Below are positions 17,401 through 27,757 of a stretch of 46,153 nucleotides of DNA, one piece after another. The notes beneath the pieces are model-generated. The model did not search any database. It saw only the letters and a program-made list of their open reading frames with translations, and was not told where the DNA came from. Origin of the DNA: an uncultured Candidatus Pelagibacter sp. (GTDB lineage Bacteria > Pseudomonadota > Alphaproteobacteria > Pelagibacterales > Pelagibacteraceae); contig CAJQTH010000019.1 in the NCBI GenBank assembly GCA_905618905.1, positions 1 to 46,153 of the forward strand. Direction: 5' to 3'. Numbering within the stretch: the first letter of the stretch is position 1; every line of letters starts with the position of its first letter. Both the position numbers and the translations under genes were made by a program.

Positions 17401-18732
17401 ATGACAATTTATGCTCTATCGACTGGACCTGGAATTTCTGGAATAGCAATTATTAGAGTTTCAGGAGAAGATACTAAAAAAGTAATCCAATTATTAACTA
17501 ACTCAACAATTCCAGAACCAAGAGTTGCGACATTAAGAAAAATCAATAAAATCAACACTTCTGAGCTTATTGATGAAGGTATAATACTGTGGTTTCCTGG
17601 CCCTGAGAGCTATACAGGTGAGGATATGGCCGAATTACACATACATGGAAGCAAAGCAGTAATTGATGCTCTACACGCCTCTATTTCAAAAGTAGAGAAT
17701 TGCCGATTAGCAGAACCAGGTGAGTTTACAAAGCTAGCATTTCAAAATGGAAAAATAAATTTACTCAAAGCAGAAAGCATTGCAGATTTAATTTCAGCAG
17801 AAACTGAAATTCAAAGACAGCAAGCAATAAAAATAATGAACGGAAAGTCAGCTGATAAATTTAATAGCTTAAGAGAAAAACTTTTAAAAATTTTATCACA
17901 CGTCGAAGCAAAGATAGATTTTCCAGACGAGGATTTACCAGAAGATATTTTCAAGAATATAAAAAAAATTTCTAATGAAGTAATTTTAAATATAAAAAAA
18001 ATTTTAGATGATCAAAAAGTTGGTGAAAGAATTAGGGAAGGTTTTAAAATTGCAATTATAGGCCCAACGAATGCTGGAAAATCTAGTTTACTAAATCACC
18101 TTTCAAATCGTGATGCAGCAATCGTTTCAGAAATAGCCGGAACAACAAGAGACGTAATCGAGACGCACTTAAACATTGATGGCTATCCAGTGGTAATTTC
18201 CGATACTGCAGGAATTAGAGATTCTAAAAATGAAATAGAAAAAAAAGGAATAAAATTAGCTCTTGATAAGGCAGAAAATGCAGACCTAAAGTTGATAGTT
18301 ATAGATGCTAAAAGTATTGATTTTAAAGGAGTTTTGAAGGAATTGATGGATGAAAATGCAATACTTGTGATTAATAAATCTGATCTTCTAAAAGAAGATT
18401 TAAATTCTGAAATAAAAAATTATGAACATGTCTTAATTTCAGTAAAAAACAATCTCAACTTAGAAGATTTAATTTTAAAAATTAAAAACAAATTAAAAAA
18501 TAAATTTATCACAAGTGTAGATATTTTAATTACGCGTGAAAGGCACAGGCAACACCTTGAGCAAAGTTTAAATTATTTAAAAAACTTTGAAGAAAAAAAT
18601 GAAGCTGAAGATTTTGATAAAGCTGCTGAAGATCTTCGTTTAGCAACTCGACATTTAGGAATGATTGTTGGAAAAGTAGACGTTGAGGAGATATTAGGTA
18701 GTATTTTCAATGATTTTTGTATTGGTAAATAG
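17401..18732 (+). CDS. mnmE: tRNA modification GTPase MnmE (TrmE)
   Basis: Works with MnmG to place a carboxymethylaminomethyl group on the wobble uridine of certain tRNAs. The 443-residue protein has the N-terminal folate-binding domain (IYALSTGPGISGIAIIRVSG, then GEDMAELHIHGSKAVID), a helical domain, and an inserted G domain. The G domain shows GPTNAGKSSLLN (221-232), DTAGIR and NKSD. The C-terminus ends FNDFCIGK with the conserved Cys. It is followed by a 164-base spacer and then mnmG. Confidence 0.97.
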   Translation: MTIYALSTGPGISGIAIIRVSGEDTKKVIQLLTNSTIPEPRVATLRKINKINTSELIDEGIILWFPGPESYTGEDMAELHIHGSKAVIDALHASISKVENCRLAEPGEFTKLAFQNGKINLLKAESIADLISAETEIQRQQAIKIMNGKSADKFNSLREKLLKILSHVEAKIDFPDEDLPEDIFKNIKKISNEVILNIKKILDDQKVGERIREGFKIAIIGPTNAGKSSLLNHLSNRDAAIVSEIAGTTRDVIETHLNIDGYPVVISDTAGIRDSKNEIEKKGIKLALDKAENADLKLIVIDAKSIDFKGVLKELMDENAILVINKSDLLKEDLNSEIKNYEHVLISVKNNLNLEDLILKIKNKLKNKFITSVDILITRERHRQHLEQSLNYLKNFEEKNEAEDFDKAAEDLRLATRHLGMIVGKVDVEEILGSIFNDFCIGK

Positions 18733-18834
18733 TTATCATTTTAAGGGATTTTTAGCTTATTTTCATCATTTTTGTTGATAATCATAACTAATTCATCAAT
18801 TTTAAACATAAAAACGTAGCCACGATTATCTTAA

Positions 18835-18865
18835 CAAGTATTTCTTAAAAAATACTGTCTACTTG
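18835..18865 (+). promoter_or_regulatory. Alternative hairpins in the mnmE-mnmG spacer
   Basis: In the 164-base spacer, AGTATTT (18837-18843) pairs with AAATACT (18850-18856) around a six-base loop. The overlapping CAAGTA (18835-18840) can instead pair with TACTTG (18860-18865). The two pairings exclude each other. No T-run follows, so it is not a standard terminator. It may affect the mnmG leader, or be chance in AT-rich DNA. Confidence 0.25.
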
Positions 18866-18896
18866 TAAATATTCATATCAGTTATAAATTTAAGTT

Positions 18897-20768
18897 ATGA
18901 AAAATGATTTATCATTTGAGGTAGTTGTTATTGGAGGAGGACATGCTGGTTGTGAAGCTGCTGCAGCATCTGCACGTCTTGGAGTTAACACTGCCTTATT
19001 CACTCACAAAATTGAAACCATAGGTGAGATGTCTTGTAACCCCGCAATAGGAGGTCTTGGTAAAGGTCACCTTGTTAGAGAGATAGATGCCTTAGACGGT
19101 GTGATGGGAGAGGTTGCAGATAAATCAGGTATACAATTTAGATTATTAAATAGAAGTAGAGGGCCTGCAGTTCAAGGACCCAGAACACAATCAGACAGAT
19201 CATTGTATCGTAAATATATGCAAGAAAAATTACTAAACTACTGTAATTTAAGCATTTTTTCAGATCCTATAACAAATTTTATTTTTAATAAAAACACTAT
19301 AAGTGGCTTTGAAACAAAGTCAGGCAAAAAAATTTTATGTGGTAAGCTAATCTTAACAACAGGTACCTTTTTGAATGGTTTGATTCATATAGGTGATAAG
19401 AGAATGCCAGCAGGAAGGTTTGATGAAAAGCCCTCAACAGGATTAAGTGAACAACTTGAAAAGTATGATTTTAAAATAGGAAGACTTAAGACAGGAACGC
19501 CACCAAGACTCGATGCCAGAACAATTAAGTATGATAATTTAGAAGAACAGTTTGCAGACGATGATCCTTATTTTTTTTCTTTCTTGACCAAAAAAAATTT
19601 AAACAAACAAGTTTCATGTCGGATGACTTATACGAACGAAAAGGTTCATAAGATAATTCAAAAAAATCTAAAAAGAAGTGCCATGTACTCAGGAAGCATA
19701 CAGGGGGTTGGTCCAAGATATTGTCCTTCAATAGAGGATAAAATAGTAAAGTTTGCAGATAAGGACCGTCACCAGATATATTTAGAGCCTGAAGGACTAA
19801 ATGATCACACAATATACCCAAATGGAATATCCACCTCACTACCTGAGGATGTTCAACAAGAAATATGTAACAATATCAGTGGTTTAGAAAATGTTAAGAT
19901 AATTAGACCCGGTTATGCCATAGAATATGACTATATTGACCCTAGAGAACTATTTTTAACTCTTGAGACTAAAAAAATTCAAAATTTATACCTTGCTGGG
20001 CAAATAAATGGAACAACAGGATATGAAGAAGCTGCGGCTCAAGGACTAATCGCTGGAATTAATGCTGCGCTATCTTTTAAGAAAGAAGAGCCATTTATTT
20101 TGGATAGATCAGATGCCTATATTGGAGTTATGATAGATGATTTGGTAACAAAGGGTGTTGCAGAGCCTTATAGAATGTTCACTTCAAGAGCAGAATATAG
20201 ACTAAGTTTGAGAGCAGATAATGCCGACCAAAGGTTAACAAATAAAGGAATTGAAATTGGACTAATATCAAAAGAAAGAGAAGATATTTTTAAAGATAAA
20301 GAACATAAATTAGGAATAATATCTAAAATAATGTCTGAATCATCAATATCTCCAACAAAAATAGGGAACTTTGATATTAAAATTGCAAAAGACGGTATTA
20401 TAAGAAAATCTAATGAAATATTAACCCAAAAAGGTGTTGATATGATAAAAATAAGAGAAATTTGGCCTGAAATTCCTTATTTTGATAAAAAAATAGATGA
20501 GCAAATTGAAATAAATGCTCATTACAGAGGCTATCTAAAAAAACAAAAAGCGGATATATTAGCATTTAAAAGAGACGAAAATTTAGTTATACCTGAAAAA
20601 GTTAATTATGATGATCTTTCGGGACTATCAAATGAGGTAAAAGCCAAATTTAAACAAATAAAACCAAAAACTATGGGACAAGCACTACGAATTGATGGAA
20701 TAACACCAGCTGCCGTATATATTTTGTTGTCACATGTAAAAAGAAAGTCTATTAAGCTAATAGCTTAA
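18897..20768 (+). CDS. mnmG: tRNA uridine-5-carboxymethylaminomethyl modification enzyme MnmG (GidA)
   Basis: FAD-binding partner of MnmE in wobble-uridine modification. The 623-residue protein has the FAD loop [20 protein letters not shown] near residue 10, followed by [22 protein letters not shown] and [27 protein letters not shown] and [10 protein letters not shown] are also diagnostic, as is [20 protein letters not shown]. The C-terminal helical domain for MnmE and tRNA binding runs to the end. The stop overlaps the rsmG start by one base (TAATG). Confidence 0.98.
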   Translation: MKNDLSFEVVVIGGGHAGCEAAAASARLGVNTALFTHKIETIGEMSCNPAIGGLGKGHLVREIDALDGVMGEVADKSGIQFRLLNRSRGPAVQGPRTQSDRSLYRKYMQEKLLNYCNLSIFSDPITNFIFNKNTISGFETKSGKKILCGKLILTTGTFLNGLIHIGDKRMPAGRFDEKPSTGLSEQLEKYDFKIGRLKTGTPPRLDARTIKYDNLEEQFADDDPYFFSFLTKKNLNKQVSCRMTYTNEKVHKIIQKNLKRSAMYSGSIQGVGPRYCPSIEDKIVKFADKDRHQIYLEPEGLNDHTIYPNGISTSLPEDVQQEICNNISGLENVKIIRPGYAIEYDYIDPRELFLTLETKKIQNLYLAGQINGTTGYEEAAAQGLIAGINAALSFKKEEPFILDRSDAYIGVMIDDLVTKGVAEPYRMFTSRAEYRLSLRADNADQRLTNKGIEIGLISKEREDIFKDKEHKLGIISKIMSESSISPTKIGNFDIKIAKDGIIRKSNEILTQKGVDMIKIREIWPEIPYFDKKIDEQIEINAHYRGYLKKQKADILAFKRDENLVIPEKVNYDDLSGLSNEVKAKFKQIKPKTMGQALRIDGITPAAVYILLSHVKRKSIKLIA

Positions 20769-21409
20769 TGGAAGAAATTTTTAAAAAATATCCACTACTA
20801 AAAGATCAAAATGTTCCACGTGAAACATTAATGGAGTTTGAGCTATTTATATCCATGCTACAGCAGGGAAATGGTGAAATTAATATCATAAGTGAAGAAA
20901 CAGCCAAAAATGAGGTTATTAGAGAACGTCATATAATTGATTCTGCACAAATTATTGAATTTGTTGATTTAAATAGTAAAATTATAACAGATATAGGTTC
21001 AGGTGGAGGTTTGCCAGGTATAATTATATCAATTATGATTAAAAATCAGAAAAGTTCGATCAAAGTTCACTTATATGAAAAAAGTCATCATAAAAGCTCT
21101 TTTTTAAGAAAAGCATCTAGAGATTTAAAATTAAATACCGAAGTCATGCAAGAAAATATTTTTGAGGCACAAAATTTAGACTCGGGTACAATAATGGCAA
21201 GAGCTTTTAAACCTTTACCAATAATTTTAGATTTAGTTTATAAAAATTTTAGAAGTTACAAAAATTTAATTGTCTTCATGGGAAAAAATGGAGAAAAAGT
21301 TTTAGAAGAAACTTTAATGAATTGGGATTTTGATTTTGAAAAGAAAAAAAGTATTACAAGCGAAGATTCATTTTTATTAAATATAAAAAATATTAAAAAA
21401 AAACATTAA
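20768..21409 (+). CDS. rsmG: 16S rRNA (guanine527-N7)-methyltransferase RsmG (GidB)
   Basis: SAM-dependent enzyme that methylates G527 of 16S rRNA. The 213-residue protein has the SAM-binding motif ITDIGSGGGLPGIIISI (about residues 75-91) and the LYEKSHHKSSFLRKASRDL segment. The REATR-like block reads GTIMARAFKPL. Early residues NVPRETLMEFELFI are encoded partly by a parS site (20812-20827), so the coding sequence here is under two constraints. The one-base overlap with mnmG and the seven-base gap to parA suggest a single unit. Confidence 0.95.
   Translation: MEEIFKKYPLLKDQNVPRETLMEFELFISMLQQGNGEINIISEETAKNEVIRERHIIDSAQIIEFVDLNSKIITDIGSGGGLPGIIISIMIKNQKSSIKVHLYEKSHHKSSFLRKASRDLKLNTEVMQENIFEAQNLDSGTIMARAFKPLPIILDLVYKNFRSYKNLIVFMGKNGEKVLEETLMNWDFDFEKKKSITSEDSFLLNIKNIKKKH
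20812..20827. other. parS: parS, ParB-binding centromere site
   Basis: TGTTCCACGTGAAACA is an exact match to the consensus TGTTNCACGTGAAACA; the only departure from a perfect palindrome is the C at the degenerate position. It lies inside the fifteenth to twentieth codons of rsmG, with parA and parB 0.6 and 1.4 kb downstream. It is about 7.3 kb from the origin candidate, close to the roughly 8 kb seen in Caulobacter. No second full-length copy was found in the window. Confidence 0.92.
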
Positions 21410-21416
21410 AAACTAA

Positions 21417-22217
21417 ATGCAAATTATTTCTGTAATAAATCAAAAGGGTGGGGTCGGAAAAACAACAACTGTAATTAATCTTGCAGCAGGTTTAGCCCAA
21501 CAAGAGAAAAAAGTTTTAGTTATTGATCTAGATCCACAAGGAAATGCTACCACAGGACTTGGGTTATCTAATTTAGAAAATTCGACTGAGACTATTTATG
21601 GGGTTTTGAATGGAACAAAGGCCATTTCTGAAGTGATTAGAAAAACAGAGTTCAAAAATTTAGATATTATCACTTCGAATGTAGATTTATCTGGGCTCGA
21701 GGTTGAGACAGCTGATGACAGCATGAGAGCCTTCATTTTAAAACGCGAATTAACCGCTTATTTAAATGTTTCTAGAGCAACCTATGATTATGTACTTATA
21801 GACTGTCCACCATCACTAAGTTTGCTTACAGTTATGGCCCTAGTGTCTTCCCACTCATTGCTAGTGCCGCTTCAGGCTGAATTTTTTGCTTTAGAGGGAT
21901 TAACTCAGCTAATGAAAACTATAGAAAGAATAAAAGTTAATTTAAATCCTGAATTAAAAATTAGAGGAATACTTTTAACAATGTTTGACAAAAGAAACAA
22001 GCTATCTACACAAGTAGAAAAAGAAGCAAGAGATTATTTTAATAAAAAAGTTTATCTAACGGTGATACCAAGAAACGTCAGACTGTCGGAGGCCCCATCG
22101 CATGGCATGCCAGTTCTAATTTATGATAAATCATGTCCTGGTAGTAAATCATATTTTAACTTTACAGATGAATTTATTAAACAAGAACAAATAAAGGGGG
22201 CACAGTATAATGGATAA
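21417..22217 (+). CDS. parA: Chromosome partitioning ATPase ParA
   Basis: Walker-type ATPase that binds DNA as a dimer and pulls ParB-parS complexes apart. The 266-residue protein has the deviant Walker A NQKGGVGKTTT (residues 8-18) with the signature Lys, then VLVIDLDPQGNATTGLG, and DYVLIDCPPSLSLLTV (Walker B). The C-terminal VIPRNVRLSEAPSHGMPVL is the standard chromosomal ParA/Soj ending. No N-terminal DNA-binding extension is present, so this is the chromosomal type. It overlaps parB by eight bases. Confidence 0.98.
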   Translation: MQIISVINQKGGVGKTTTVINLAAGLAQQEKKVLVIDLDPQGNATTGLGLSNLENSTETIYGVLNGTKAISEVIRKTEFKNLDIITSNVDLSGLEVETADDSMRAFILKRELTAYLNVSRATYDYVLIDCPPSLSLLTVMALVSSHSLLVPLQAEFFALEGLTQLMKTIERIKVNLNPELKIRGILLTMFDKRNKLSTQVEKEARDYFNKKVYLTVIPRNVRLSEAPSHGMPVLIYDKSCPGSKSYFNFTDEFIKQEQIKGAQYNG

Positions 22218-23058
22218 AAATAAAATAAAGAAAGGGTTAGGCAGAGGACTATCATCATTGATAGGTGAAACAAAAAATGAAATAGATTTTAATAAATTAT
22301 CCATAAGTGATTTAGTTAGTAATAGGTTTCAACCTCGAAAAAATTTTGATGAAAATAATTTGCAAGATTTAACAAATTCCATAAAAGAAAGAGGAATAAT
22401 TCAACCAATAATAGTTAGAAAATCATCTGAAAATATCTCTAAGTATGAAATAATTGCTGGTGAGAGAAGATGGTTAGCTGCTCAAAAAGCAGGTCTTCAT
22501 GAAGTGCCTGTTGTAATAACAGATGCAGATGATTTAAAATCATTAGAATTTGCCATTATTGAAAATGTTCAAAGAAATGATCTTAACGCAATAGAAGAAG
22601 CTCACGGTTATCAAAGACTTATCCAAGAATTTTCTTATGACCAGGAAAAAGTGGCGGAGTTTATTGGGAAAAGTAGAAGCCACATAACTAATTCTTTAAG
22701 ACTATTAACGCTGCCTGATGCTGTATTAAGATTTATCGAAACAAAAAAAATAACTGCAGGCCATGCTAAAATTTTAGTTGGTTTAGATAATGCAGAGTTT
22801 GTCGCAAAAAAAATAATTGAGAAGAATCTTTCTGTTAGACAAGCAGAAAATTTTGTAAAAATTTTTAAGATAAAAAAAAAATCCCCTAAAGAATCTCGAG
22901 ATATTAATTTACAATCATTAGAAATTTCAATTAGAGAAAAGATTGGACTTAATGTTTTAATTAAAAATAAAAAAAATAATTCTGGATCACTTGTATTTGA
23001 ATACAAGGATCTTGATCAATTAAATAAAATAATTGAGATTGTGAAGTCTAATTATTAA
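22210..23058 (+). CDS. parB: Chromosome partitioning protein ParB
   Basis: CTP-dependent DNA clamp that loads at parS. The 282-residue protein begins KKGLGRGLSSLIG, the ParA-activating tail. The CTP-binding part has RFQPRKNFDENNLQDLTNSIKERGIIQPIIVR, then YEIIAGERRWLAAQKAG and ENVQRNDLNAIEEAHGYQRL. The helix-turn-helix follows (EKVAEFIGKSRSHITNSLRLLTLP), then TAGHAKILVGL. A short C-terminal dimer domain ends the protein. Its last 11 bases overlap the convergent holA. Confidence 0.98.
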   Translation: MDKNKIKKGLGRGLSSLIGETKNEIDFNKLSISDLVSNRFQPRKNFDENNLQDLTNSIKERGIIQPIIVRKSSENISKYEIIAGERRWLAAQKAGLHEVPVVITDADDLKSLEFAIIENVQRNDLNAIEEAHGYQRLIQEFSYDQEKVAEFIGKSRSHITNSLRLLTLPDAVLRFIETKKITAGHAKILVGLDNAEFVAKKIIEKNLSVRQAENFVKIFKIKKKSPKESRDINLQSLEISIREKIGLNVLIKNKKNNSGSLVFEYKDLDQLNKIIEIVKSNY

Positions 23059-24037
23059 TTGAAGAAGTTTTGTCGATTATAAAATTCGATAAGATATTAA
23101 TTGAATTGTGAGGAAATTTTTTAATTAATAATTCAATTTCATTAATTTCATAAGTTAAAACCTCAGCCTGGTTATAGGACCATCTATTAATCTGATGTTT
23201 TACAATCTCTTTATCTTTCCAAAAAATTGGGGGTTTAAAAGAATTAATTACAGCATCTAAATTTTTTACTCTAAGTTGTTCTTTGCATAATTTTACTAAT
23301 CTTTTGGCTTTCATTAAAAACGTTCTAACAATTAGTACACAGTCCTCATGTGAATAATTATTTTCATTTAATACATTAATAGTTTTTTTTTTATTCTTAG
23401 ATAGGCAGCCATCAATTAGCTCAGAAACACTATAGTTTTCAGCTAAATTAGTAAGTTTAAGAATATCTTGTAATTCAACTTTATTTTTATTTTGAGAATA
23501 ACTTTTAATTTTTTCAAGTTCACTGTTAAGATTTTGTCTGTCACCACGACATCTGCTCACTATCAAGTTTATTATTTGTTGTGAAATTAAGATTTTATTA
23601 TTTCTAAAAAATTGACCCGCTATTGCAGATAATGTCTGGTTATTATCTTCATAAAATGGAACACATACAGTAATCTTGCTTTTTTCAAATAGCGATCTTA
23701 ATTTCGATTTTTTTTCAAGCGAATTTGCATTTAAAATTAAAATTACTCCATCGACATTCTTTTCTATAATCTCTTCTACAAGTTCTTTTATTTTGTCTGT
23801 AGCCCTATTAACTAGAATTAATTTTTCATTTTCAAAAAATGATTTTGATAAAAGATTTGTAAAAAACCTTTCTTTATTGTTTAAAATTTCATTTTCTTCA
23901 TAATGATAAATACTTTCAGGATATTTTTTCTTAAATTCTTCGTCTATTACTTGATTTTTATAACCTTGGTTTTCACCATAAAACAAAAAAAAATTACTAT
24001 TTTTTTCATTTTTGATTTCGAATGACTTGATAATCAT
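23048..24037 (-). CDS. holA: DNA polymerase III delta subunit
   Basis: Clamp-loader subunit that opens the sliding clamp. The 329-residue protein is a diverged HolA: FFLFYGENQGYKNQVIDE at the start (clamp-loader fold), KLILVNRATDKIKEL, and SRCRGDRQNLNSELEKIKSYS in the domain before the collar, which is the recurrent GD-x-x-x-L-x-x-E-x-x-K motif. It sits one base downstream of lptE. The leuS-lptE-holA order also occurs in E. coli and strengthens the assignment. Confidence 0.9.
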   Translation of the reverse strand: MIIKSFEIKNEKNSNFFLFYGENQGYKNQVIDEEFKKKYPESIYHYEENEILNNKERFFTNLLSKSFFENEKLILVNRATDKIKELVEEIIEKNVDGVILILNANSLEKKSKLRSLFEKSKITVCVPFYEDNNQTLSAIAGQFFRNNKILISQQIINLIVSRCRGDRQNLNSELEKIKSYSQNKNKVELQDILKLTNLAENYSVSELIDGCLSKNKKKTINVLNENNYSHEDCVLIVRTFLMKAKRLVKLCKEQLRVKNLDAVINSFKPPIFWKDKEIVKHQINRWSYNQAEVLTYEINEIELLIKKFPHNSINILSNFIIDKTSSINN

Positions 24038-24038
24038 T

Positions 24039-24491
24039 TTAAAGTCTTGATAAATCTTTTATTAATTCATCAATAATTTTATTAATTAATACTTCTTCTA
24101 TTTCTTTTTCATGCTGACTCAATGCAAATCTATTAGAATTAGTATTGTAACTAAAATCCTGAGCGATGTTTTTGTTTATTTTTTTATTTTGATTGTCAAT
24201 TATATTTATATTTAATTTTATAATCATTTGGTAACGAGAGGGATTACCTTGCATATTTTTTGAAACTACCTTAATTTGTTTTTCTGCGTCAATTTCAAGT
24301 GAAATCTTATTCAAAGCTTGTTTGTTTGAAAAATTGTTTAACTTTTTTTCTATTGTTAAGTTTAGTTTATTTTTTTTAATTTTTTCAATTTTTATAATGT
24401 CTAAGTTTAAGTTTTTATTTGAATGTAATGCCCTATATCCGCAGTTAGTGAGCATTAAAAAAAGTATTAATGTTAAGGTTATTTTTTTCAT
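24039..24491 (-). CDS. lptE: LPS-assembly lipoprotein LptE
   Basis: Outer-membrane lipoprotein that plugs the LptD barrel during lipopolysaccharide insertion. The 150-residue product has a lipoprotein signal ([22 protein letters not shown]) with lipobox LTNC, making Cys17 the lipidation site. The CGYRAL after the Cys is typical of LptE. The rest is low in similarity, as usual for this family, so context between leuS and holA carries weight. It overlaps the end of leuS by one base. Confidence 0.85.
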   Translation of the reverse strand: MKKITLTLILFLMLTNCGYRALHSNKNLNLDIIKIEKIKKNKLNLTIEKKLNNFSNKQALNKISLEIDAEKQIKVVSKNMQGNPSRYQMIIKLNINIIDNQNKKINKNIAQDFSYNTNSNRFALSQHEKEIEEVLINKIIDELIKDLSRL

Positions 24492-27031
24492 CAGATAATT
24501 ATGTTTATCAATTTATTTTTAATATAAATAGTCTTTTTAAATTTTTTATTTTTAATAAACTTATTTATCAGTGGTTCCTCTTTAATTTTTAAAATTAATT
24601 GGTTTTCAGAAATCTCATTTCCCAAATTAATTATAGTTCTTTTTTTTCCATTAATTTGAACCACAATATTAATGTTTTTATTTAATATTTTTTTATGGTC
24701 AGCAGTTGGCCATTCTAGGCTCATTTTGGGTTCTAGTTCAACTAAACATTCACTTATAAGGTGGGGCATCACAGGATGCATTATGCTTAATATCTTTTTA
24801 TAATTTTTAGATAAGCTTAAATAGTTGATAGGTTTTTCAATCTCTTTATTTAAATAATTATAAGTTTCATGAAAATTTGCCACAAGTACATTGTAATGAA
24901 ATTTTTCTATACTTTTTGTAATTTTATCAATCATTATATTGGTAAACGAATCTATTGGTTTTGAATCTCCATTTTCATTTTTAAGTAAAATTATTGAAAT
25001 AATTTTTTTGTGTAGTAGCCAAAATTTTTGAATAAATTTATAAGAAGCCAACATACCCTGATCTGACCATTGTACGTCTTTCTCGGGGGGGCTATCTGAT
25101 AAAATAAAAAGCCTCACAGCGTCTGCCCCGTAATTTGTAATTATTTTTTCTGGATCTATGGTATTTTTTTTTGATTTAGACATCGATTCACTCGGACCAA
25201 CTTTTACTTTTTCATCAGGCATTCCTTTAAGGTGGTAATTAATTTTATCATTTGTTTCAATTTCATCAGGGCTTAACCATTGGTCATTTTTATTTTTGTA
25301 GGTTTCGTGACAAACCATTCCTTGTGTAAAAAGACCTTTAAAAGGCTCTGGGTTTATAAATTCTTTTCTTTCGTGTTTAATTGCACGCATAAAAAATCTT
25401 GAATATAAAAGATGAAGAATTGCATGTTCAACCCCACCAATATATTGATCAACAGGCATCCAGTATTTAATCTCATCTAAATCAAACCCTTCCTTAGTAT
25501 TTTTGTTTGAACAAAATCTTAAAAAATACCAAGAAGAATCAACAAATGTATCTAGAGTGTCGGTTTCTCTCTTACATTTTTCACCGTTAATTTGAATGTC
25601 AAACCAGTCTTTTTGGTGGTCTAGAGGATTACCTTTAGTATTCAGGTTTATGTTTTCAGGTAACTTCACAGGTAAATCTTCTAATGGAACTTTAATAATT
25701 TCATTTTTATCATTATAAGCAATTGGGATGGGGCAGCCCCAGTATCTTTGTCTTGATACCCCCCAATCTTTTAGTCTGAAATTAATTTTTTTTTTTCCTA
25801 ATTTTTTTTCTTCTAATATTTTAATTGCTTCCAAAATAGATTGATCTGGTGCACTTAAATTATTTAAAAATTTGGAATTAATTATTTTACCAGGTCCCGT
25901 GTAAGCTTTATTATTTGTTTCAATTTTATCTTTCTCATTAATGGGATCAATTACTGAAATAAAATTTAAATTGTATTTTTTTGCAAAATCAAAGTCTCTC
26001 TGGTCATGAGCGGGGCAACCAAATATTGCTCCAAAACCATAATCCATTAATACAAAGTTTGCAAAAAATACAGGTACCTTTATAGATGGGTCCAAAGGAT
26101 TAATAGCCATTAGGGATGTTGGAAACCCTAGCTTTTCCGCTTGAGCAATAGATTCCTCCGTGGTGCCAGTTTTTGAACACTCTTCTTTAAATGCTAAAAA
26201 ATTTTTATCATTTTCATAAAATTTTGCTATTGGATGATCAATCGATACAGCTACGAATGAACAACCAAACAATGTATCTGGTCTTGTGGTAAAACATTTA
26301 ATATTTTTAACAGGTAGAGAGCCTTCTATTCCAAAATCTAATTCACAACCAAAAGATTTCCCTATCCAATTTTTTTGCATTATTTTTACTTTGTTGGGCC
26401 ATTCATCAAGGGCTTCTAAGCCCTCTAGTAATTCATCGGAAAATTTTGATATGTTAAAAAACCATTGGTTTAATTTTTTTCTCTCAACCAAGGCACCAGA
26501 CCTCCAACCTTTTCCATCAATTACTTGCTCGTTAGCAAGAACGGTTTCATCGACCGGATCCCAATTCACATAATTTTCTTTTCTATAAACAAGACCCTTG
26601 TCATATAGTTCTAAAAAAAAAGCTTGTTCGTGTTTGTAATACTCAGGTGAGCAAGTTGATATTTCTTTATCCCAATCAATTGAAAGACCTAATTGTTTTA
26701 ATTGGTCTCTCATTGTTTTAATATTTTTTTCAGTCCATTTTTTTGGGTCTAAATTGTTTTGTTTAGCCGCATTTTCTGCGGGCATACCAAAAGAATCCCA
26801 ACCCATAGGATGTAAAACATTATATCCTTGCATCATTTTAAAACGAGCCAATACATCACCAATAGTATAATTTCTAACATGACCCATATGAATTTTACCC
26901 GATGGGTAAGGGAACATTTCAAGGGAATAAAATTTTTTTTTATTTTTATCTACTACGCTTTTAAAAGAGTTGTTTTCGACCCAATAGTTTTGCCATTTCT
27001 TTTCAATTACTTTGAAATTATATCTAGTCAC
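24491..27031 (-). CDS. leuS: Leucyl-tRNA synthetase
   Basis: Class I synthetase charging tRNA-Leu. The 846-residue protein has the HIGH motif in [17 protein letters not shown] (near residue 50) and [16 protein letters not shown]. The CP1 editing domain includes [13 protein letters not shown] (the Thr-rich editing pocket). [20 protein letters not shown] and the KMSKS loop ESMSKSKKN follow. The anticodon-binding and C-terminal domains are complete to the end. The downstream partners are lptE and holA. Confidence 0.98.
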   Translation of the reverse strand: MTRYNFKVIEKKWQNYWVENNSFKSVVDKNKKKFYSLEMFPYPSGKIHMGHVRNYTIGDVLARFKMMQGYNVLHPMGWDSFGMPAENAAKQNNLDPKKWTEKNIKTMRDQLKQLGLSIDWDKEISTCSPEYYKHEQAFFLELYDKGLVYRKENYVNWDPVDETVLANEQVIDGKGWRSGALVERKKLNQWFFNISKFSDELLEGLEALDEWPNKVKIMQKNWIGKSFGCELDFGIEGSLPVKNIKCFTTRPDTLFGCSFVAVSIDHPIAKFYENDKNFLAFKEECSKTGTTEESIAQAEKLGFPTSLMAINPLDPSIKVPVFFANFVLMDYGFGAIFGCPAHDQRDFDFAKKYNLNFISVIDPINEKDKIETNNKAYTGPGKIINSKFLNNLSAPDQSILEAIKILEEKKLGKKKINFRLKDWGVSRQRYWGCPIPIAYNDKNEIIKVPLEDLPVKLPENINLNTKGNPLDHQKDWFDIQINGEKCKRETDTLDTFVDSSWYFLRFCSNKNTKEGFDLDEIKYWMPVDQYIGGVEHAILHLLYSRFFMRAIKHERKEFINPEPFKGLFTQGMVCHETYKNKNDQWLSPDEIETNDKINYHLKGMPDEKVKVGPSESMSKSKKNTIDPEKIITNYGADAVRLFILSDSPPEKDVQWSDQGMLASYKFIQKFWLLHKKIISIILLKNENGDSKPIDSFTNIMIDKITKSIEKFHYNVLVANFHETYNYLNKEIEKPINYLSLSKNYKKILSIMHPVMPHLISECLVELEPKMSLEWPTADHKKILNKNINIVVQINGKKRTIINLGNEISENQLILKIKEEPLINKFIKNKKFKKTIYIKNKLINIII

Positions 27032-27065
27032 AAAAAATAAAAATATTAAATTTATCTAGCAGAGT

Positions 27066-27653
27066 TTATTTTTTTTTCTCTACAGTTGTTCTTTTTTTAC
27101 TAAGATAGTCTTTGCGATTTTTTGAAAATTTATTTTTTTCCAAAATTGCAGCTCGCTTAAGGATTGCTAAACTTATTTGCGGCTCTAATTCAGATTTGAT
27201 TTTATTAACACTACAACCGGTTCCGTTGCTCTGACATTTTCTTTCATGAATACTAATATCAAGTGCATCAGATCTAATCTCATTAGTTAAAAACCTTACT
27301 GTAATTTTTAAATCCCTGTTTTCATTTTTATCATTTGAGTTGCCATCAAACCATTCTGTTATCAATATCCCACCAGAGTAACTTGCATTTGAAAAGGGAA
27401 CAAAATCTAGAACATCCATAGACGCTCTCCATAATTCATTTGAAGAGGCAAAATCAAAAGTACCACCACCACCACTTAAAGATCCTTTTCCAAATCTGAT
27501 TCCTCTTCCTTCTTCAATGTTTTTTATAACCCTATCATTAACATTTACGGGCGTATCTTTAATATCAGCTCTTTTAAAAAAGTTATTTGAGCACCCAGAA
27601 AACGTTAATAAAAGCAGTATTAAATAAATAAAGTATTTTTTTATAAAAGGCAT
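27066..27653 (-). CDS. DUF3576 lipoprotein
   Basis: The 195-residue product has a lipoprotein signal with lipobox FSGC (Cys21). A conserved core follows: RVIKNIEEGRGIRFGKGSLSGGGGTFDFASSNELWRASMDVLDFVPFSNASYSGGILITEWF. This matches the DUF3576 family of alphaproteobacterial lipoproteins. Its function is unknown; a role in outer-membrane assembly is suggested only by its place upstream of leuS-lptE. The C-terminal tail is Lys/Arg-rich. It is divergent from the porin gene across a 173-base gap (porin start at 27827). Confidence 0.85.
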   Translation of the reverse strand: MPFIKKYFIYLILLLLTFSGCSNNFFKRADIKDTPVNVNDRVIKNIEEGRGIRFGKGSLSGGGGTFDFASSNELWRASMDVLDFVPFSNASYSGGILITEWFDGNSNDKNENRDLKITVRFLTNEIRSDALDISIHERKCQSNGTGCSVNKIKSELEPQISLAILKRAAILEKNKFSKNRKDYLSKKRTTVEKKK

Positions 27654-27697
27654 TTATAGTGAAAAACCATTTGTTTTGTTGAATTTCAACAAAAAAA

Positions 27698-27726
27698 TTG
27701 ACCTTTTGTGGTAATTTTATCACAAT
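27698..27726 (+). promoter_or_regulatory. Promoter candidate for the porin gene
   Basis: TTGACC (27698-27703) and CACAAT (27721-27726) are spaced by 17 bases and match the sigma-70 consensus at 5 and 4 of 6 positions. The next gene is a presumed highly expressed porin. The transcript would have a leader of about 95 bases. Confidence 0.5.
27706..27725. promoter_or_regulatory. Inverted repeat (operator candidate) over the porin promoter
   Basis: TTGTGGTA (27706-27713) and TATCACAA (27718-27725) form an eight-base inverted repeat with one G-T mismatch around ATTT. It covers the spacer and most of the -10, a position suited to a repressor. It resembles a CRP-type TGTGA/TCACA site, but the gap is two bases too long. 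A second palindrome TTTTGTTGA-ATT-TCAACAAAA lies just upstream (27674-27694). Confidence 0.35.
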
Positions 27727-27757
27727 TTTAAAAACTTTTAAAAATTTAGAAGATTAA

